NCBI GenBank assembly: GCA_021521415.1
Contig: JAIQDT010003018.1
Coordinates: forward strand, 248,001 to 312,000
DNA length: 64,000 nt
Reading direction: 5' to 3'
DNA from: Bidens hawaiensis
Taxonomy: Eukaryota > Streptophyta > Magnoliopsida > Asterales > Asteraceae
The notes under the pieces were generated by a model, which searched no databases, was not told the DNA's origin, and worked only from the letters and a program-made list of their open reading frames with translations. Shown one piece after another: positions 47,760 to 60,229 of this stretch (positions are counted from its first letter, which is position 1; each line of letters begins with the position of its first letter). The translations under genes were made by a program, and so were the position numbers.

Positions 47760-49241
47760 CACTACGTGAAAATTGACCTTCGGCCACACGAAAAAAGTGT
47801 GGCCATAGGCCTTTAGCTACACACATTTTGTTCAGGTCATATGTGGCCAAAGGTCGCGACACCGTGGATATGATATGGCCACACACAGTTTTTAGTGGCC
47901 TTATGTGGTAATAAGTGCGGCTAAAGGGTAGAGGCATTAGTTGCTGGCCATCAAGAAGCCTCTCCAATAAGTGTGGCTAAACGGTAGAAAATGGCCACAT
48001 GACAATTTACTATGAGTGACCATTGCACGTATATAGCCACATGAATTCATGTTTTAGTCACATAATTTTTATATTATTGTGGCCAATAGGGTTGTGTTAA
48101 GCTTGCATTGTGACCTATACCGTGTGGATATAACAAAGAAATGGCCACTTAAATTTAATAATAGAGTGGCTAATTATATGATATAGACACTGATTGTTAC
48201 ATTAAAAGTGGCTAAATATGTTTACTTTCCACTCAAACACACCTTTGTAGATTATAGTGTGGCCATTGTCTTACCGTTTGTCACACATAATGCTTTTCAT
48301 AATTTAAAGTGTGGCTATTGTAAAACTTTTCGTCACACATAGTGAGGTACTTTGTGGCTAATCATATCTTATAGACACTGGATGTTATTGTGAATGTGGC
48401 TAAATATGTTTACTTGCCACACAAACACTCCTTTGTAGATTATAGTGTGGCCATTGTCTTACCGTTTGTCACACATAATGCTTTTCATAATTTAAAGTGT
48501 GGCTATTGTCAAACTTTTCGTCACACATAGTGAGGTACTCTATGGCTAATCATATCTTATAGACACTAGATGTTATTGTGAATGTGGCAAAAAATGTGAA
48601 CTTGCCACTCAAACACTCCTTTGTAGATTATAGTGTGGCCATTGTCTTACCGTTTGTCACACATAATGCTTTTCGTAATTTAAAGTGTGGCTATTATCAA
48701 ACTTTTCGTCACACATTGTGAGGTATTGTGTGGCTAATCATATTTTATAGACACTGGAGGTTATTGTGAATGTGGCTAAAAATGTGAGGTTGCCACTCAA
48801 AAACTCTTTTGTAGTTTGTGGTGTGGCCATTGTCTTACCGTTTGTCACACATAATGCTTTTCGTAATTTAAAGTGTGGCTATTGTTAAACTTTTTGTCAC
48901 ATATAGTGAGGTACTGTGTGGCTAATCATATCTTATAGACACTGGAGGTTATTGTGAATGTGGCTAAAAATGTGAAGTTGCCACTCAAAAACTCTTTTGT
49001 AGTTTGTGGTGTGGCCATTGTCTTACCGTTTGTCACACATAATAATTTAAAGTGTGGCTATTGTCAAACTTTTCATCACACAAAAATGTTTATGTTGTGG
49101 CTAATGGTCATTTATAGACTCTAATTTTTGTAATTTCAGGTGTGGCTATTGTCTTACTTTTGGCCACACCTCTTTAATGTGTTCTTTGTGGCCAAATTGT
49201 GTGTAATTAGGCAATATATAATTATTTTTTTTTGTGCAGTA
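47760..49241. repeat. CACTA subterminal region with a 188-bp tandem array
   Basis: Short GTGTGGCCA, GTGGCTA and TGCCACTC motifs fill the region. From about 48150 to 49110 they are organised as a tandem array with a 188-bp period: the TTGTAGATTATAGTG or TTGTAGTTTGTGGTG boundary recurs at about 48250, 48438, 48626, 48814 and 49002. Subterminal motif clusters bind the TnpA-like protein in En/Spm; the long 188-bp periodicity is unusual. Confidence 0.85.
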
Positions 49242-49363
49242 ATATAAAACAACTATAAGCAAGCATGACAAAACAAAATTAGAAACGAATTATAATAACA
49301 ATAATATTCACTTAAGCAAATGTATATGCAAAATATCTTACAAAATACAAAAATAACGACTAG

Positions 49364-52300
49364 CTATATACTAGCTAAGGCGTCGGTTTTCTTGGCACTG
49401 CTCCTTGTCTTCTGTTTGGTCACCCGGTCTATCATTGTGTACTTTGCCTTTGCCTTATTGCCAGCTCTGTCTGGTTCTTTTGAGGATGGGAGTGGTGGTA
49501 GCTGGAACAACAGAATATGAAAAACAAATATGTATAATTAATGTCGTATTTTGTAATTGAATAGAATAAAATAGTAGGCCTGTAGACGAACCGAACGTTC
49601 GTTTAACTGTTCGTGAACCTTTCGGCTGGAAGTTCGTTTTTGTTCGTTTGTCTTTGTTCAATTACGTTAGTTTAGATTATAAACAAATGAACATAAACGA
49701 ACACAAGTGTTCATTTTTTAAACTAAATGAAAATGAACATAGATATTTGTTCGGTTAAGTTAAAAGGGAACAAACCTCCTGGTCACATAAGATTAGGTGT
49801 TCTGGCCAAACAAGAAAAGTACCACATGCGTTGCCAACAATTACAATTTCACCTGCCTCCTAAGGAATAATTGCTTGTTCCTTTATGACTTCATCAATAC
49901 TAACTTTATAGCAACCCTCCGGGATTGCTTTTCCATGCAACTGTTATGGAACCGGTGACCAATGAACTTTACCATTTGCCACCTTGTTACGCTTGTCATG
50001 CACACACAAACGACACTCATACACCTATAATAAAGCATGTGAAATTAAGATGGCTTAGTTGAAGTCAACAATGTTTCGCGCAGTACATACCTTTATGACA
50101 GCAGGTGGGGAAGCTTCATTCGTAGATACAACAACTTTTCTTTTGCGGCTTCTCCGTTTTACCTAAAAACCATTCAATGAATCAATCAACAATTAAAGGA
50201 AAAATTGATATTGCCAAATACTTACTGATGGTTTATTCAAGCCGTTACTATCCGGAGTGTGGTGTAGTTGTGTTGATGCTTGGTCAACATTGTTCTCTAC
50301 AGGCTTCATTGGTAATATAAAAGAAATTGGAATTGTTAGACTTATTAGGTTATAAAATATAAAAACTGAAATTGCCAAATACTTACTGATGTCGCGCTAC
50401 GGGGATCGACTACCGTTTGGTCAACACTTTTTCTCCGCAGACTTGGCCTGCAATTCGGTAATAGAAAATGAGCACACTCACATTGGAAACAAATTATAAA
50501 AAGTACTGAAATTGTCAAATACTTACTGATGTCGCGATATGGGGAGTGGGTACCGTTTCGACAACTATTTATCCGCAGACTTGGCCTACAATTAACTTAT
50601 GCAAAATCAGCACACTCACATGGAAAGTTAATTATTAAAACAAATCAGTCAAACTGTAAAATGCTTACATGAGAAGCGGATTCTTGTTGCACAGTCTCAC
50701 CTGAGGTTAAGATGTTTCCCACAGAACTGGCCTACAAATCAATTTATTAGGTTATGGAAAATGAAAAATCACATGGAAAGTTGTAATAAACAAAGAAACT
50801 GTCAGATACTTACTGGTGCTGGCATTTTATTTTGCGCCACAGCACCAGTACTTTGGTTAGAACCAACTTGGTTGGGAACAGGATTTACCTACGAATTGTG
50901 ACAAAAAACAGTGCCAATTATGTATGTCGAATGCATTAATTAATATGTAGCATACGTCATTTACTTGACTTGCCGACATTTCCGGCAACAATCCTTCGAG
51001 ATGTCTGAACCTGGCCTCAAATGTTAACCGTTCCTTCTCACGGCTTGCTAGCAAAGCATTCGTGGATTCAAGTAGAGATGTCAACCTGTTCACCACTACA
51101 TCTCTCTGCACCGCCTCATACTCAAGTTGGGCAATCCGTTGCTTAAACGAGCCTTTTACCCGACTCACACCCCAATATTTACCTGTTGTCAATCCTTACC
51201 CAATCCCTTTTAAAAACCCACCTTTCTCTTTGCCAAGCACTAAGGTGACGGCATCTGTGCACGGTTCAAGTGCCAGGGCTCCGGAAGCGATCTGCTTCTC
51301 ATGCTGAACCTGCAAGAAAACAAATATTCTAATACACTTGTAACACGCTTATGTATCCACATCAAGTGTTGAGACAAGTTATACAGACTCAAAATTTTTT
51401 GGCACCAATATAAGGCAATGAATTGACTTTAACATGATTTAAAAAGTTTAATACTAAAACATACTAATTTGGTTGCCACGCCTTCGACAACAGCATTCTT
51501 ATATGCACCATCTTTGTCCTCCCTTCCTTTCATCCACATTAATGCACGGTCGGGGATCTCATCCTGTTCAATTTCCTTCCTTTTGACCTTGTAAAATATT
51601 CAAGAGAAAGCAGCTGACGGTCATGCGTTAGACAAATCATTGAACTAGAGAGAAAGCAGCTGACGGTGATTACCAGTTTCTCTCGAAGGTAGGTATAACC
51701 CTCTCGTCCCATGTGATGATCAAAACCATTCTTTGCTCGAGCTCCCTTTGATGAAGCCGATTTTTTCTTCAACCACACTTTATAATCATTTCATTATATT
51801 TAAACAAAAAACATAAACCATATATAGTCGATCAATCTACGTTTGCAGAGTAGAGGATTTATACCAGAAACTGCTCTGATTGTGTGTACTCAACGAAGCG
51901 ATCCCAGTCTTCTTGCCTGATCATCGTCCTGTGTCCCTAGGGTATCGCCTTCAGCTTCAGAGGTTTACCGATGTTCGGCATAATGTATTTGGCATACATT
52001 TTTCTTCTGAAATCCCGAAGAAGGTGTCCCAGCCGATTCATCACAGAAGGCCTGTGAGACGCTTCAATCTCAAACTCTGCATAATATAATACAATAAAGG
52101 TAAATTACTTCTCAAAATATAAAATGCACAAATAAAAATTAAGAATAACCGTTATTTGTTCCCACAGTTTATCTCTAAGCTCCTTTGTGACCTTCCTCCA
52201 ACATAAATGTCTCAAGCCAACTATTTCCCTTACAACATCCCCTAAAAAACTTGCAAACTTTGATCTGTTTTGGCCAGTGAACCTACCCAGATTATCAAAC

Positions 52301-52590
52301 TCCACTACCAGTCTGACACCACCAGAGTTTGCATATTCGGTACGTAGCTTAGGTAACCTCGTCAACCCCCTTGTAGGTTTTTTCGTAGTAGCAAAACTGT
52401 TGATGGGTTGGATAGCCATCGTCCCTACCACTCTAACCGTTGTCGTAGTTGGCTTCCTCGCTGGAGTAGCCTTCAGTGTCGTCTGATTGAGCGTCGTCGA
52501 CGTCGTTGGCTTCCTCATCGGAGTATAAAACATGTTCTTGTTCGATTGTTTCATCTATAAGCTTCATCATCGTGCTGATTTGTGGAGTGG
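49364..52590 (-). pseudogene. CACTA Transposase_24-type (Ptta/En/Spm) gene, broken
   Basis: Exons inferred on the minus strand: 52569-52152 (TRLPKLRTEYANSGGVRLVV, EFDNLGRFTGQNRSKFASFL, CWRKVTKELRDKLWEQIT), 52076-51865 (MNRLGHLLRDFRRKMYAKYI), 51779-51675 (GRAKNGFD-like HHMGREGYTYLREKL), 51581-51466, 51309-50966 (with a coiled coil), several short exons at 50890-50220, 50028-49771 (KAIPEGCYKVSIDEVI, GTFLVWPEHLI) and 49504-49364. This is the Transposase_24 domain followed by its usual C-terminal module. In-frame stops occur at about 51939, 51190, 49948 and 49860. Upstream of 52554 the other frame encodes an acidic peptide (YSDEEANDVDDAQSDDTEG), so the start region is frameshifted. The family acts as the second, DNA-binding CACTA protein. 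Confidence 0.75.
50195..50890 (-). repeat. Tandemly duplicated mini-exon units
   Basis: Five short exon-intron units of about 130-150 bp follow one another (exons near 50885-50820, 50731-50670, 50588-50531, 50455-50399 and 50310-50227 on the minus strand). Each exon ends before GTAAGT or GTAAGC. Adjacent introns share ATACTTACTGATG and a TTGTAATTT/AAACTGTCA-like context. The second and third pairs also share GCCAAGTCTGCGGA exon starts. They look like duplicates of one unit within the Transposase_24 gene. Confidence 0.6.
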
Positions 52591-52599
52591 AAAATTTTT

Positions 52600-53460
52600 A
52601 ATAATTTGGAGTGTAATTTGATTTTTGGAGTGTTAAATGTAATTTGGAGTTTTTGAATATTTGGAGCCAATATTTTGGAGCTTTTTGAGTTTTGCCTCCC
52701 TTTTAATTAAGAACCAATAGATTATTGACATAGTTTTTACGGCAGAGAACCTGTGGCTGAATATAGACACTTTGACAGAAGATGGTTGGATAAGCGTGTT
52801 ACTTACGTATTAGGATATTTATATATTATTAAATAGACACTTTGACAGAAGATGGTTGGATAAGCGTGTTACTTGCGTATTAGGATATTTATATATTTTT
52901 TGTACGTTAGCGTGTTACAAGCGTAATAGTGTTTTTTAACAAAGTGTTTTTTGTTTTACTTTTAGATTTAACCAAGTGTTTTTAGTTTTCTCGATTTGTT
53001 TTAAGATACTCCATAATTACCATTTATTAAAAGTTTTCATACAAAAGGCACCATTAAAACAATAAACTAAAATATGTAACCAACCAACATTCAAAACAAT
53101 ATGTTACAAGAAACTATAAAAGTAAAGCATTTAAAAGTTAACTAAAATAGGTATCAATACAACCATCTAAACATGAAAATAACAGATGTTCCAAAAATCA
53201 CAAATGTCACCAAATCACAAATGTTTCCCAAAGTCACCAAATCACAAATGTTCCAAAAATCACCAAACACAACGCGCATTCTTGCACTAATCAACTTTTG
53301 AAACTAACAAAGTACCTTCACTGAAAGCTAACCAACCAACATTCAACACAGTAAACTAAAAGTTGTATCAATACAACCATAGAAATATTACCAAATCACA
53401 AATGTTCCAAAATTCACCAAACACATCACCAAATATTTCCAAATGTTCCAAACATCACCA
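52600..53460. other. Spacer between divergent-looking genes, with short repeats
   Basis: A direct duplication of about 73 bp (52761-52825 and 52834-52900) contains GATAAGCGTGTTACTT. From 53160 there is a degenerate repeat with CACCAAATCACAAATGTTCC units. No coding sequence is supported. Confidence 0.5.
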
Positions 53461-53465
53461 AATCA

Positions 53466-54688
53466 CTAATCAACTTTTGAAACTAACAAACTACCTTCAT
53501 TGAAGTCATATTCAAATATGCACTTATCACCGATCTGTAAATCATTTTCCTCCTTGAAATATTTCCATTTTTGTAAAGAATATCTGAATTTCAGCTTCGA
53601 CAGTTCACCATGGAGTTTCATTTTTTTACGACCTTAGGGATTGACCAAAGTGATTAGCATTCCATTATAGGCATCAATCTTGGTAGTAATGTGACCCGGA
53701 AGACGCTGTGAAAAGCAAATTTCAAATATACTTGTAAATAAAAAAGAAATTTAAAAATTCAATTTACCAATTTCTTGGTGACGTCCATGTGGAAGACAAT
53801 TTTAGAGTCATCATTTTGCTCATCAAGATGAATTGGGTTTTGGGAGGATCTACCTTGATTGCTTAATTGGTAGTTGAGAAACAGCTGATTCGGACCAGGA
53901 AGGATAAATTCTATGCCATCTTCATGAAAGACATTGATATGAAATGTATTATCTGATATGATTTCAAACACAACAAACGAACCACCTTTCAAGTTGGTTT
54001 GTTTAAAAACCTCAATCCATCCATCCTCTAGCCTATAACCCATTCCATCCCAATGACATGAAATGTTAAACAACACTCTATCTGGAGAAATAAGCTCGAA
54101 AGCAAATTCATCCGATTTTCACCAAATTCTTGAATCACATACCACTCAGGGAAATCCTGTTAAACATGTTAATTAAAAGACATTTGAATTTGGAAACAAT
54201 CATTAAAAACAGAAATTAAAACTTACTAAGTAATGGACGTGTCGGTTTCTGACTGGAATACATATCATAGTACCAGATTGATCATTTACGTTTCTTTTGA
54301 AAGTAAACATGTTCAACATAGATGTTGACTTAACCTCAAAAACAACATATGTTCCAGCTTGTATACAACATTCTCTGATTAATTCAGTCCAACCGGTTCC
54401 AAAATAAAAGTTATCAAGTACTTTGATTATAACAACAGAAAACGTTCTACCACTTTGATCATAAATCAAACAACAGCCGGTATTCGATTTCATGTCAGCA
54501 AACATTGGTTGAACAGCTTTAGGAATGAGCTATAAGTAACACAAAAAATTTTCTTAGAATGTATATGTTGCAAAACGTAAAATGTTTCATAAAAAAAAAT
54601 TAACCAGATAACATTAACATACCATCCTACTCATGGAATCACTGTCGATATCTACCAGGAACTTAACTCCAATATTGAGACGTGGCAT
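53466..54688 (-). pseudogene. Three-B3-domain (REM-like) DNA-binding protein, broken
   Basis: Four exons inferred from good splice sites on the minus strand: 54688-54623 (MPRLNIGVKFLVDIDSDSMS), 54529-54227, 54156-53768 and 53705-53466 (about 333 codons). Exon 2 holds B3 domain 1 (GRTFSVVIIKVLDNFYFGTG, WTELIRECCIQAGTYVVFEV). Exon 3 holds B3 domain 2 (LEDGWIEVFKQTNLKGGSFV). Exon 4 holds B3 domain 3 (LPGHITTKIDAYNGMLITLV, then KWKYFKEENDLQIGDKCIFE). Arrays of B3 domains are typical of plant REM proteins, which bind DNA in the nucleus. Two lesions are seen: a frame change near 54110 (in an A-run) and an in-frame TAA near 53633 in domain 3. It lies between two CACTA transposase genes, on the same strand as the Transposase_24 gene, so it is probably captured cargo. 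Confidence 0.75.
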
Positions 54689-55029
54689 TTTTATGTTCTT
54701 ACGAATTACAGTAAATACGAATTACAGTAGAGCGAAGTAGAAGTCGATTTAGGGTTTTGAAGTTATAAGGGGTTTGACTTTTGGTTTTATTTATTTCTAC
54801 ACATTTAATAATATATATATTTTGGTTTTTGTTTTATAATATTTTAAAAATAGTATAAAAGCATTTACTTTTAGTTTTTTTTACTAACATTCCGGTATTA
54901 AATTTCGTTAAAAGTTGAGTTCGTTTAATAAATCGTATTTTTTAAATAAAATTAAATTTTTTTCTATTAGTGAAGTATTATCTTAACCATTAGTAAGGTT
55001 TTCTGGATAAAGATTTACAACTTCGTAAT

Positions 55030-56220
55030 AGAGAAGCTCATAACATTCTAGTGTTATCATTATCATATGGTTATCATCATCACCATATGTGTTATGATGA
55101 TGATCAACATCATAAAGTTATCATGGTTATCATGTATTATAGTGGTTATCATCATCATAATCATCGATCACTGTCACCATGAAATGGCATCATCATCAGA
55201 CGTGCGGGTAATTAACGTGGTCATTGTATAGGCTATCGTAGTCGGCGTTGATCATACTGGTAACATATATCTCGCTATAAGTGTCGTCATCATCATCACA
55301 CATCATCATCATCATCAGCATCATCATCATCATCATCCGATTTCCATGTACGAGATGTAGTCATCATCGTATGGGTTATCGTAAACAAAACGCCCAATAT
55401 TAGCGATCACTGTCGGCACCATCTTATGAATTGTTGTCGTCATCAAACGACATCATCAGTCATACATGCTACCATCAGTATGACCATCGTATACGTTATC
55501 ATGGTCGTCGTCGATCATACGGGTTACATGTCATTAAACGTCGGTGTCACCATCATCATCAACATATATATATATATATATGAGTGTGTGTGTGTGCGCT
55601 TTTGTGGCGTATTGTCATATAGGTACATATAATTGGTCATCATTATATATATTTGTGATCATCATCATAGACGTCATGCTCGTCGTACGAGCTACAGTCG
55701 CCATCGTATGGGTTGGCGTAAGCAAACCGTACCATATAGGAAACATCAATATGATAACCACCACCAACCCAGGTTGTTATATTAGCATCGCATCGTCATA
55801 ATTGGGCCAATCATCATGGTCATCATACGGGATAGCACCGTTATCGTCTCATGTATTATGTATCCGCAATCATACTACACACCATCTACTACCACCATCC
55901 ACCGCCCACATTCGCCACAACGACCTCTAGCACCAACCACTAACCACACTCCACCATCACCCACCACAACCACCCACCACACCACCACCACCCACTAATA
56001 TTATATAAAAATATATATACATTTATTTATACCCATCCACCACCAACACCCACTACCCACCACCACCACCACCCACCACCACCGCCACCGACCTCCGCCA
56101 CCAACACCCACCCACCACCACCACCACCGACCTCCGCCACCACCACCCACTGCCCACCACCACCACCGACCTCCGCCACCACGAACCACCACACCTCCAC
56201 CACTGTCCATCACCATCTAA
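55030..56220. repeat. ATC-rich and ACC-rich simple-sequence block
   Basis: 55030-55850 is dominated by ATC/CAT trinucleotides, with a purer (CAT)n at about 55285-55340. 55880-56215 is dominated by CCACCA/CACCAC units. The open frames here are low-complexity artefacts. The change of unit at about 55870 is sharp. Confidence 0.85.
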
Positions 56221-56224
56221 TATT

Positions 56225-56540
56225 ATATATATATATATTTTGCTAATATACAATACAAACCATACGATTAAAATTTAAAAGCACGCGCCTTTTTGCTACT
56301 ATACAATACTAACCGTACGATTAACACATCAATTCTGGAACGGCGATAATTATTCCCAAAATTCAACCTTGTAAGTCAATATTCCTAAAAACCGTCGACG
56401 ATTCGTTTCAACTGTGAAGCACAAGCACAAGCACAAGCTCGAGTGGTTTAATTATTCTGGAACGGAACCAAAATTAAGAACCCTAACTCATCTACTTCTG
56501 GAACGGAACCAAGGACGAAGCAAAAACACGATAGGTCTCA
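56225..56540. other. Spacer with a short direct duplication
   Basis: TTTTGCTAATATACAATAC (56237) recurs as TTTTGCTACTATACAATAC (56291), with similar flanks. The region precedes the Ulp1-like gene and could include its promoter. No clear TATA box is assigned. Confidence 0.4.
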
Positions 56541-56764
56541 GAATAAAGATGGAACAGGTGTTAATTTATGATTTTTTTAGCGTTTTAGGTTTAATTGTTC
56601 TTAAAATGTAAGCATTTGTTTGAATGTATTAAAGCGTTTGATAAGCGTGTTGTTGTTGTAATACATATCTTTGTTTTTTTAAATCTATGTATAATATTAA
56701 AGTATGTTATAAGTGTATGATTAGCGTGTTATGGCTTTTGTATGAGAATTTATCATTGTGATGT

Positions 56765-59700
56765 TTGATAAGAGTTTTCTGTTTCCTTGTGATTCGTGTT
56801 GTCATCCTCTACCCCCGTGTTTTATTGTATGTATGTGATTCAATTGTCGAAAAAAACAAGACTGATAAAAGGAAGACTAAAAAAGTTGCTCCGGTGGGGA
56901 AAACAAAACATGTTGTGGAAGCAGACTCTGATTCAGACCTTGACACAAAAATCGATAGGTTGTTGTCAAAGCGGAAACAGGTGGAACACAGCAACTCTGA
57001 CCTGGACTTTCAGCCTCCGAAAAAGAAAGCCATTAAAGAAAAGAAGCTAGCTGAGATGGGAAAACCTTTTGTTGAATTTGTAGACAAAAAATTGAAGAAT
57101 AGGTGTGCACCTTGTAATATTGTTGATGCAGTGAAGGCAATGACCACTGCCCAAAAAAGTTGTGTGGAAGAAATGGTTTTCGGGTCAATGTTAAGACTTC
57201 AAGTAACCCAAACTCCAACAACTTTGGGATATTGGTTGCTCATGAACTATAATAACCGTTTAAATGAATTGAACATTGGGAGCGGTGTTATTAAGATAAC
57301 ACCACAAAAAGTACATGAAGTGTTGGGGATACCAATGGGTAAGATTCCTGTTTTAGACAAGAGTAGACCAAGATTGGGGGAAGATGTTACTACAGATTTG
57401 TTCAAAAATTAATTCCCGACAAATTCAAGAATAAGTATAAAGCATGTGAAAGACAAACTGGCCACGGATCAAGGAGTTGGTGAATTGTTTAAGATTAATT
57501 TCTTTGTGTTGTTCAACACATGTATAGGATTTGTGACAAAATTTACAACAGTCAATCAACGATTCATCTCCATAATTGATAAAACCTCGGATATTCCAAA
57601 TATGGACTGGTGCAGCTATGTTATTGAAAACTTGAAAATGACAAAGGAAGAATGGAGAGGTATCAACAATCAATACAACGGTCCGATCACTTTCCTTGTG
57701 ATGCTTTACACGCATGAATACCAGAAAAATATGGTCCATTTGGGACTCCCGTCACAACGCCTGCAGTCAACTACATAACAACAACTACTCTTAATAAGAT
57801 GGAAAAATACTTGGAGAATAATGGTCCTTCCTTAGAAGAAGATGCTACTAAGGTTGCTGCTGTGATGTTTAGTGTTGACGGGAAAGGGATTGATGCGGCT
57901 GCTGCTGCTCCTGCTGCTGTGACCGTTAGTGCTGCCGGTAAGGGACTTGATGAGACTGCTGATGCTGCTGTTGCTGATACTGCTGTTGTGACAGTTAGTG
58001 CTGTCGGGAAGAGACTTGATGAGACTGCTGCTGTTGCTGCTTCTGCTGTGACAGTTAGTGCTGCCGGTAAGCCTGGAGTTGAAGAAAACACTGCAGCTGA
58101 GGAGAAACAAGAACATGATATTAAACTTGTTATTTTCTTCTAAAAAACTCTCATATCTCTGATCTCTACATGCATTTTATGTAATACAACATTATATGTA
58201 ATTGAAAAACAGATGGTCAAAGTGCATCTGAAACAGATAATGCCGATCAAACAGCTGAACATGATTTGGATGATTATGTAAGCGATTATTCACCTTTAAG
58301 TTTGCAAATGCCTATCGTGCTGGTTGACTATTATTTAACTCCATTACAACTGGCTGGGATAAATTGAAAATGTTTTTGAATTAACAATAACTATATTTTC
58401 CTTTTACAGTCTTGGAATAAGGCAATGGATAACAAGTTGAAGAAATTTGATAAAATTTTCTCTGAGATCAACGAGTTGGTCCGTCAAGGAAAGGATAGTC
58501 ATCCATCAAATGAGAATATCTTTGCTAGATGTTGTGAATGGGAAAACAGATTCACTAATAATGTGGTCCCTAAAACACAAGATTCAGATGTTGGTGTTGG
58601 TGGTCCAGTGGCTGCTCTAAAAGGTATTTGGGCTAAATTAATTATTAGTATAATTAAAACGCTCTTAAAACACTTATGCTGTTATTTTAAACTTATTACA
58701 TCTGTGTGATGCAGTTGATTCAGATGTTGGTGTTGGTGGTCTAGTGGCTGCTCAAAAAGGTATATCATATATGTACCAGCTTAATTATATACCAGCTTAA
58801 TTATAATCACAGTTGAACATATTACATCTTTGGCTGTCGTAAAAAATGATGCAGGTGATGCAGGTCAAGAAAACAATGTCTCTTGCATAGATATTGATGA
58901 AGTTGTTAATACAGTGGTTGCGTGGGCAAAAGAAGGTATTTAATTATAAATAAAAACCAAAAGGGGTTGAAGGTATTTAATAATAGTTACAATTATTTTC
59001 AGTTAAATTTAATGTGAGTTGTTTTATGTTTAACAGTTGACACCGGATTGTCAACAAGTGATAGCCTCGTTACACTGAACTCTCCATATCTTCTAAGAGA
59101 GGTTGACGTATCCGCTGGTGTCACAGAAGATGAAGAAATAATTTCAGAGTATATATTTTTTTGTCTTGGAGACATTTGGGAGGAGGTCTACAAGTCCACT
59201 CACACAGACTCATTCAAGGTGGTATTTGAAAGCTTGTGTCCTGGCGTTTATATAGCCACCAATGCAATGGATGCATTCAATGAAGTAATGAACTATAAAG
59301 AAAAGAAAAATTCTGCTGCATCACCGTTCAGATTCTTTGTTTCAAGCACTGTGCTGGTACAAATTAATCTATTTTGTTTGTACTATTAGAAAACGCACAA
59401 TAAACGCTTTAATCATTTGCATTTTAATTATTATACAGACAAGTGACCATTATGCTGAGTCAATGGGTTTCACAGACAAAGAAAGACTGGATGTGTTGAA
59501 AGACAACATCGAAACAGATATGGCAAAGAGTGGAATTCTATCACTCAAGGAGGTTGCTATAGTGCTCGTGCCAATTCTACAAAACGATCATTTCTTTGTG
59601 GTTACCTTCAATCTTCAAACATGAGTGATATAATTACTTGACAACAGTGCAAATCAAGAAATACCAACTAATGCAAAGTTTAAAAGCTTAGAAGACAAAT

Positions 59701-60229
59701 CAAAAGCAATTAGAGAGAATTTGGAACAAAGATACGGAAAGACTCCTTATATACTGGTAAACATATATACCTTTAACCCAAAAAACATACTTAAATTGCT
59801 TAAATTGCTTAAATTTAAAATACTTAAATTGCTTTCTATTTTTTTTAAAGAAACGTCTTTTGCATGTATCTTAAAACAATCAAACACCCCATTACTCAGC
59901 AAATCCAAGTAGCAACAATCAATAGATTGAAGATGACACGGAGAACAAGAAATAATGGAATAGATTGTGGTATTTTTGCTATGAGACACATGGAGACATA
60001 TGATGGGAAGAGACCATGGGGGTGTGATTTAAAAAAAAAAGGCGATAAACAACAAAGACAGCTAAAATGGTTGAGGTCAAAGTATTTGTGCAAAATCCTC
60101 CTCTCGGATATAAACCAAAAGAGAAATACTCTTATCAAGAAAGCACTGCTATTCCATGAAAATGACGACACTCGTTTAACCGGAGAAGAGTTGATTGCTG
60201 AACTTAAGATAAGGCAACAAAAAATTTGA
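56765..60229 (+). pseudogene. DUF1985-Ulp1 (SUMO protease-like, C48) transposon gene, broken
   Basis: The first large exon has a basic, Lys-rich start (KNKTDKRKTKKVAPVGKTKH) and a DUF1985/plant-mobile-type region (MLRLQVTQTPTTLGYWLLMN, KITPQKVHEVLGIPMGKIPV). A single TAA at 57410 interrupts an otherwise continuous frame to about 57735. After a frame change comes an Ala/Val-rich repeat (TVSAAGKGLDETA-type units, 57880-58080). Small exons follow at 58213-58278, 58411-58623, 58715-58758 and 58859-58935. The catalytic part lies in exons from 59037, 59440 and 59890: His in NDHFFVVTFNL, Asp in LDNSANQ, Cys in NNGIDCGIFAMRHMETYDG. Two stops sit between the His and Asp motifs (about 59622-59633). Ulp1-type proteases remove SUMO; transposon-borne copies are known in plant MULEs and CACTA elements. 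Confidence 0.75.

Noticed and set aside
55816..56253. Trp/Gly/Val- and Pro/Thr/His-rich frames
   Set aside because: Low-complexity translation of the CCACCA/CACCAC block.
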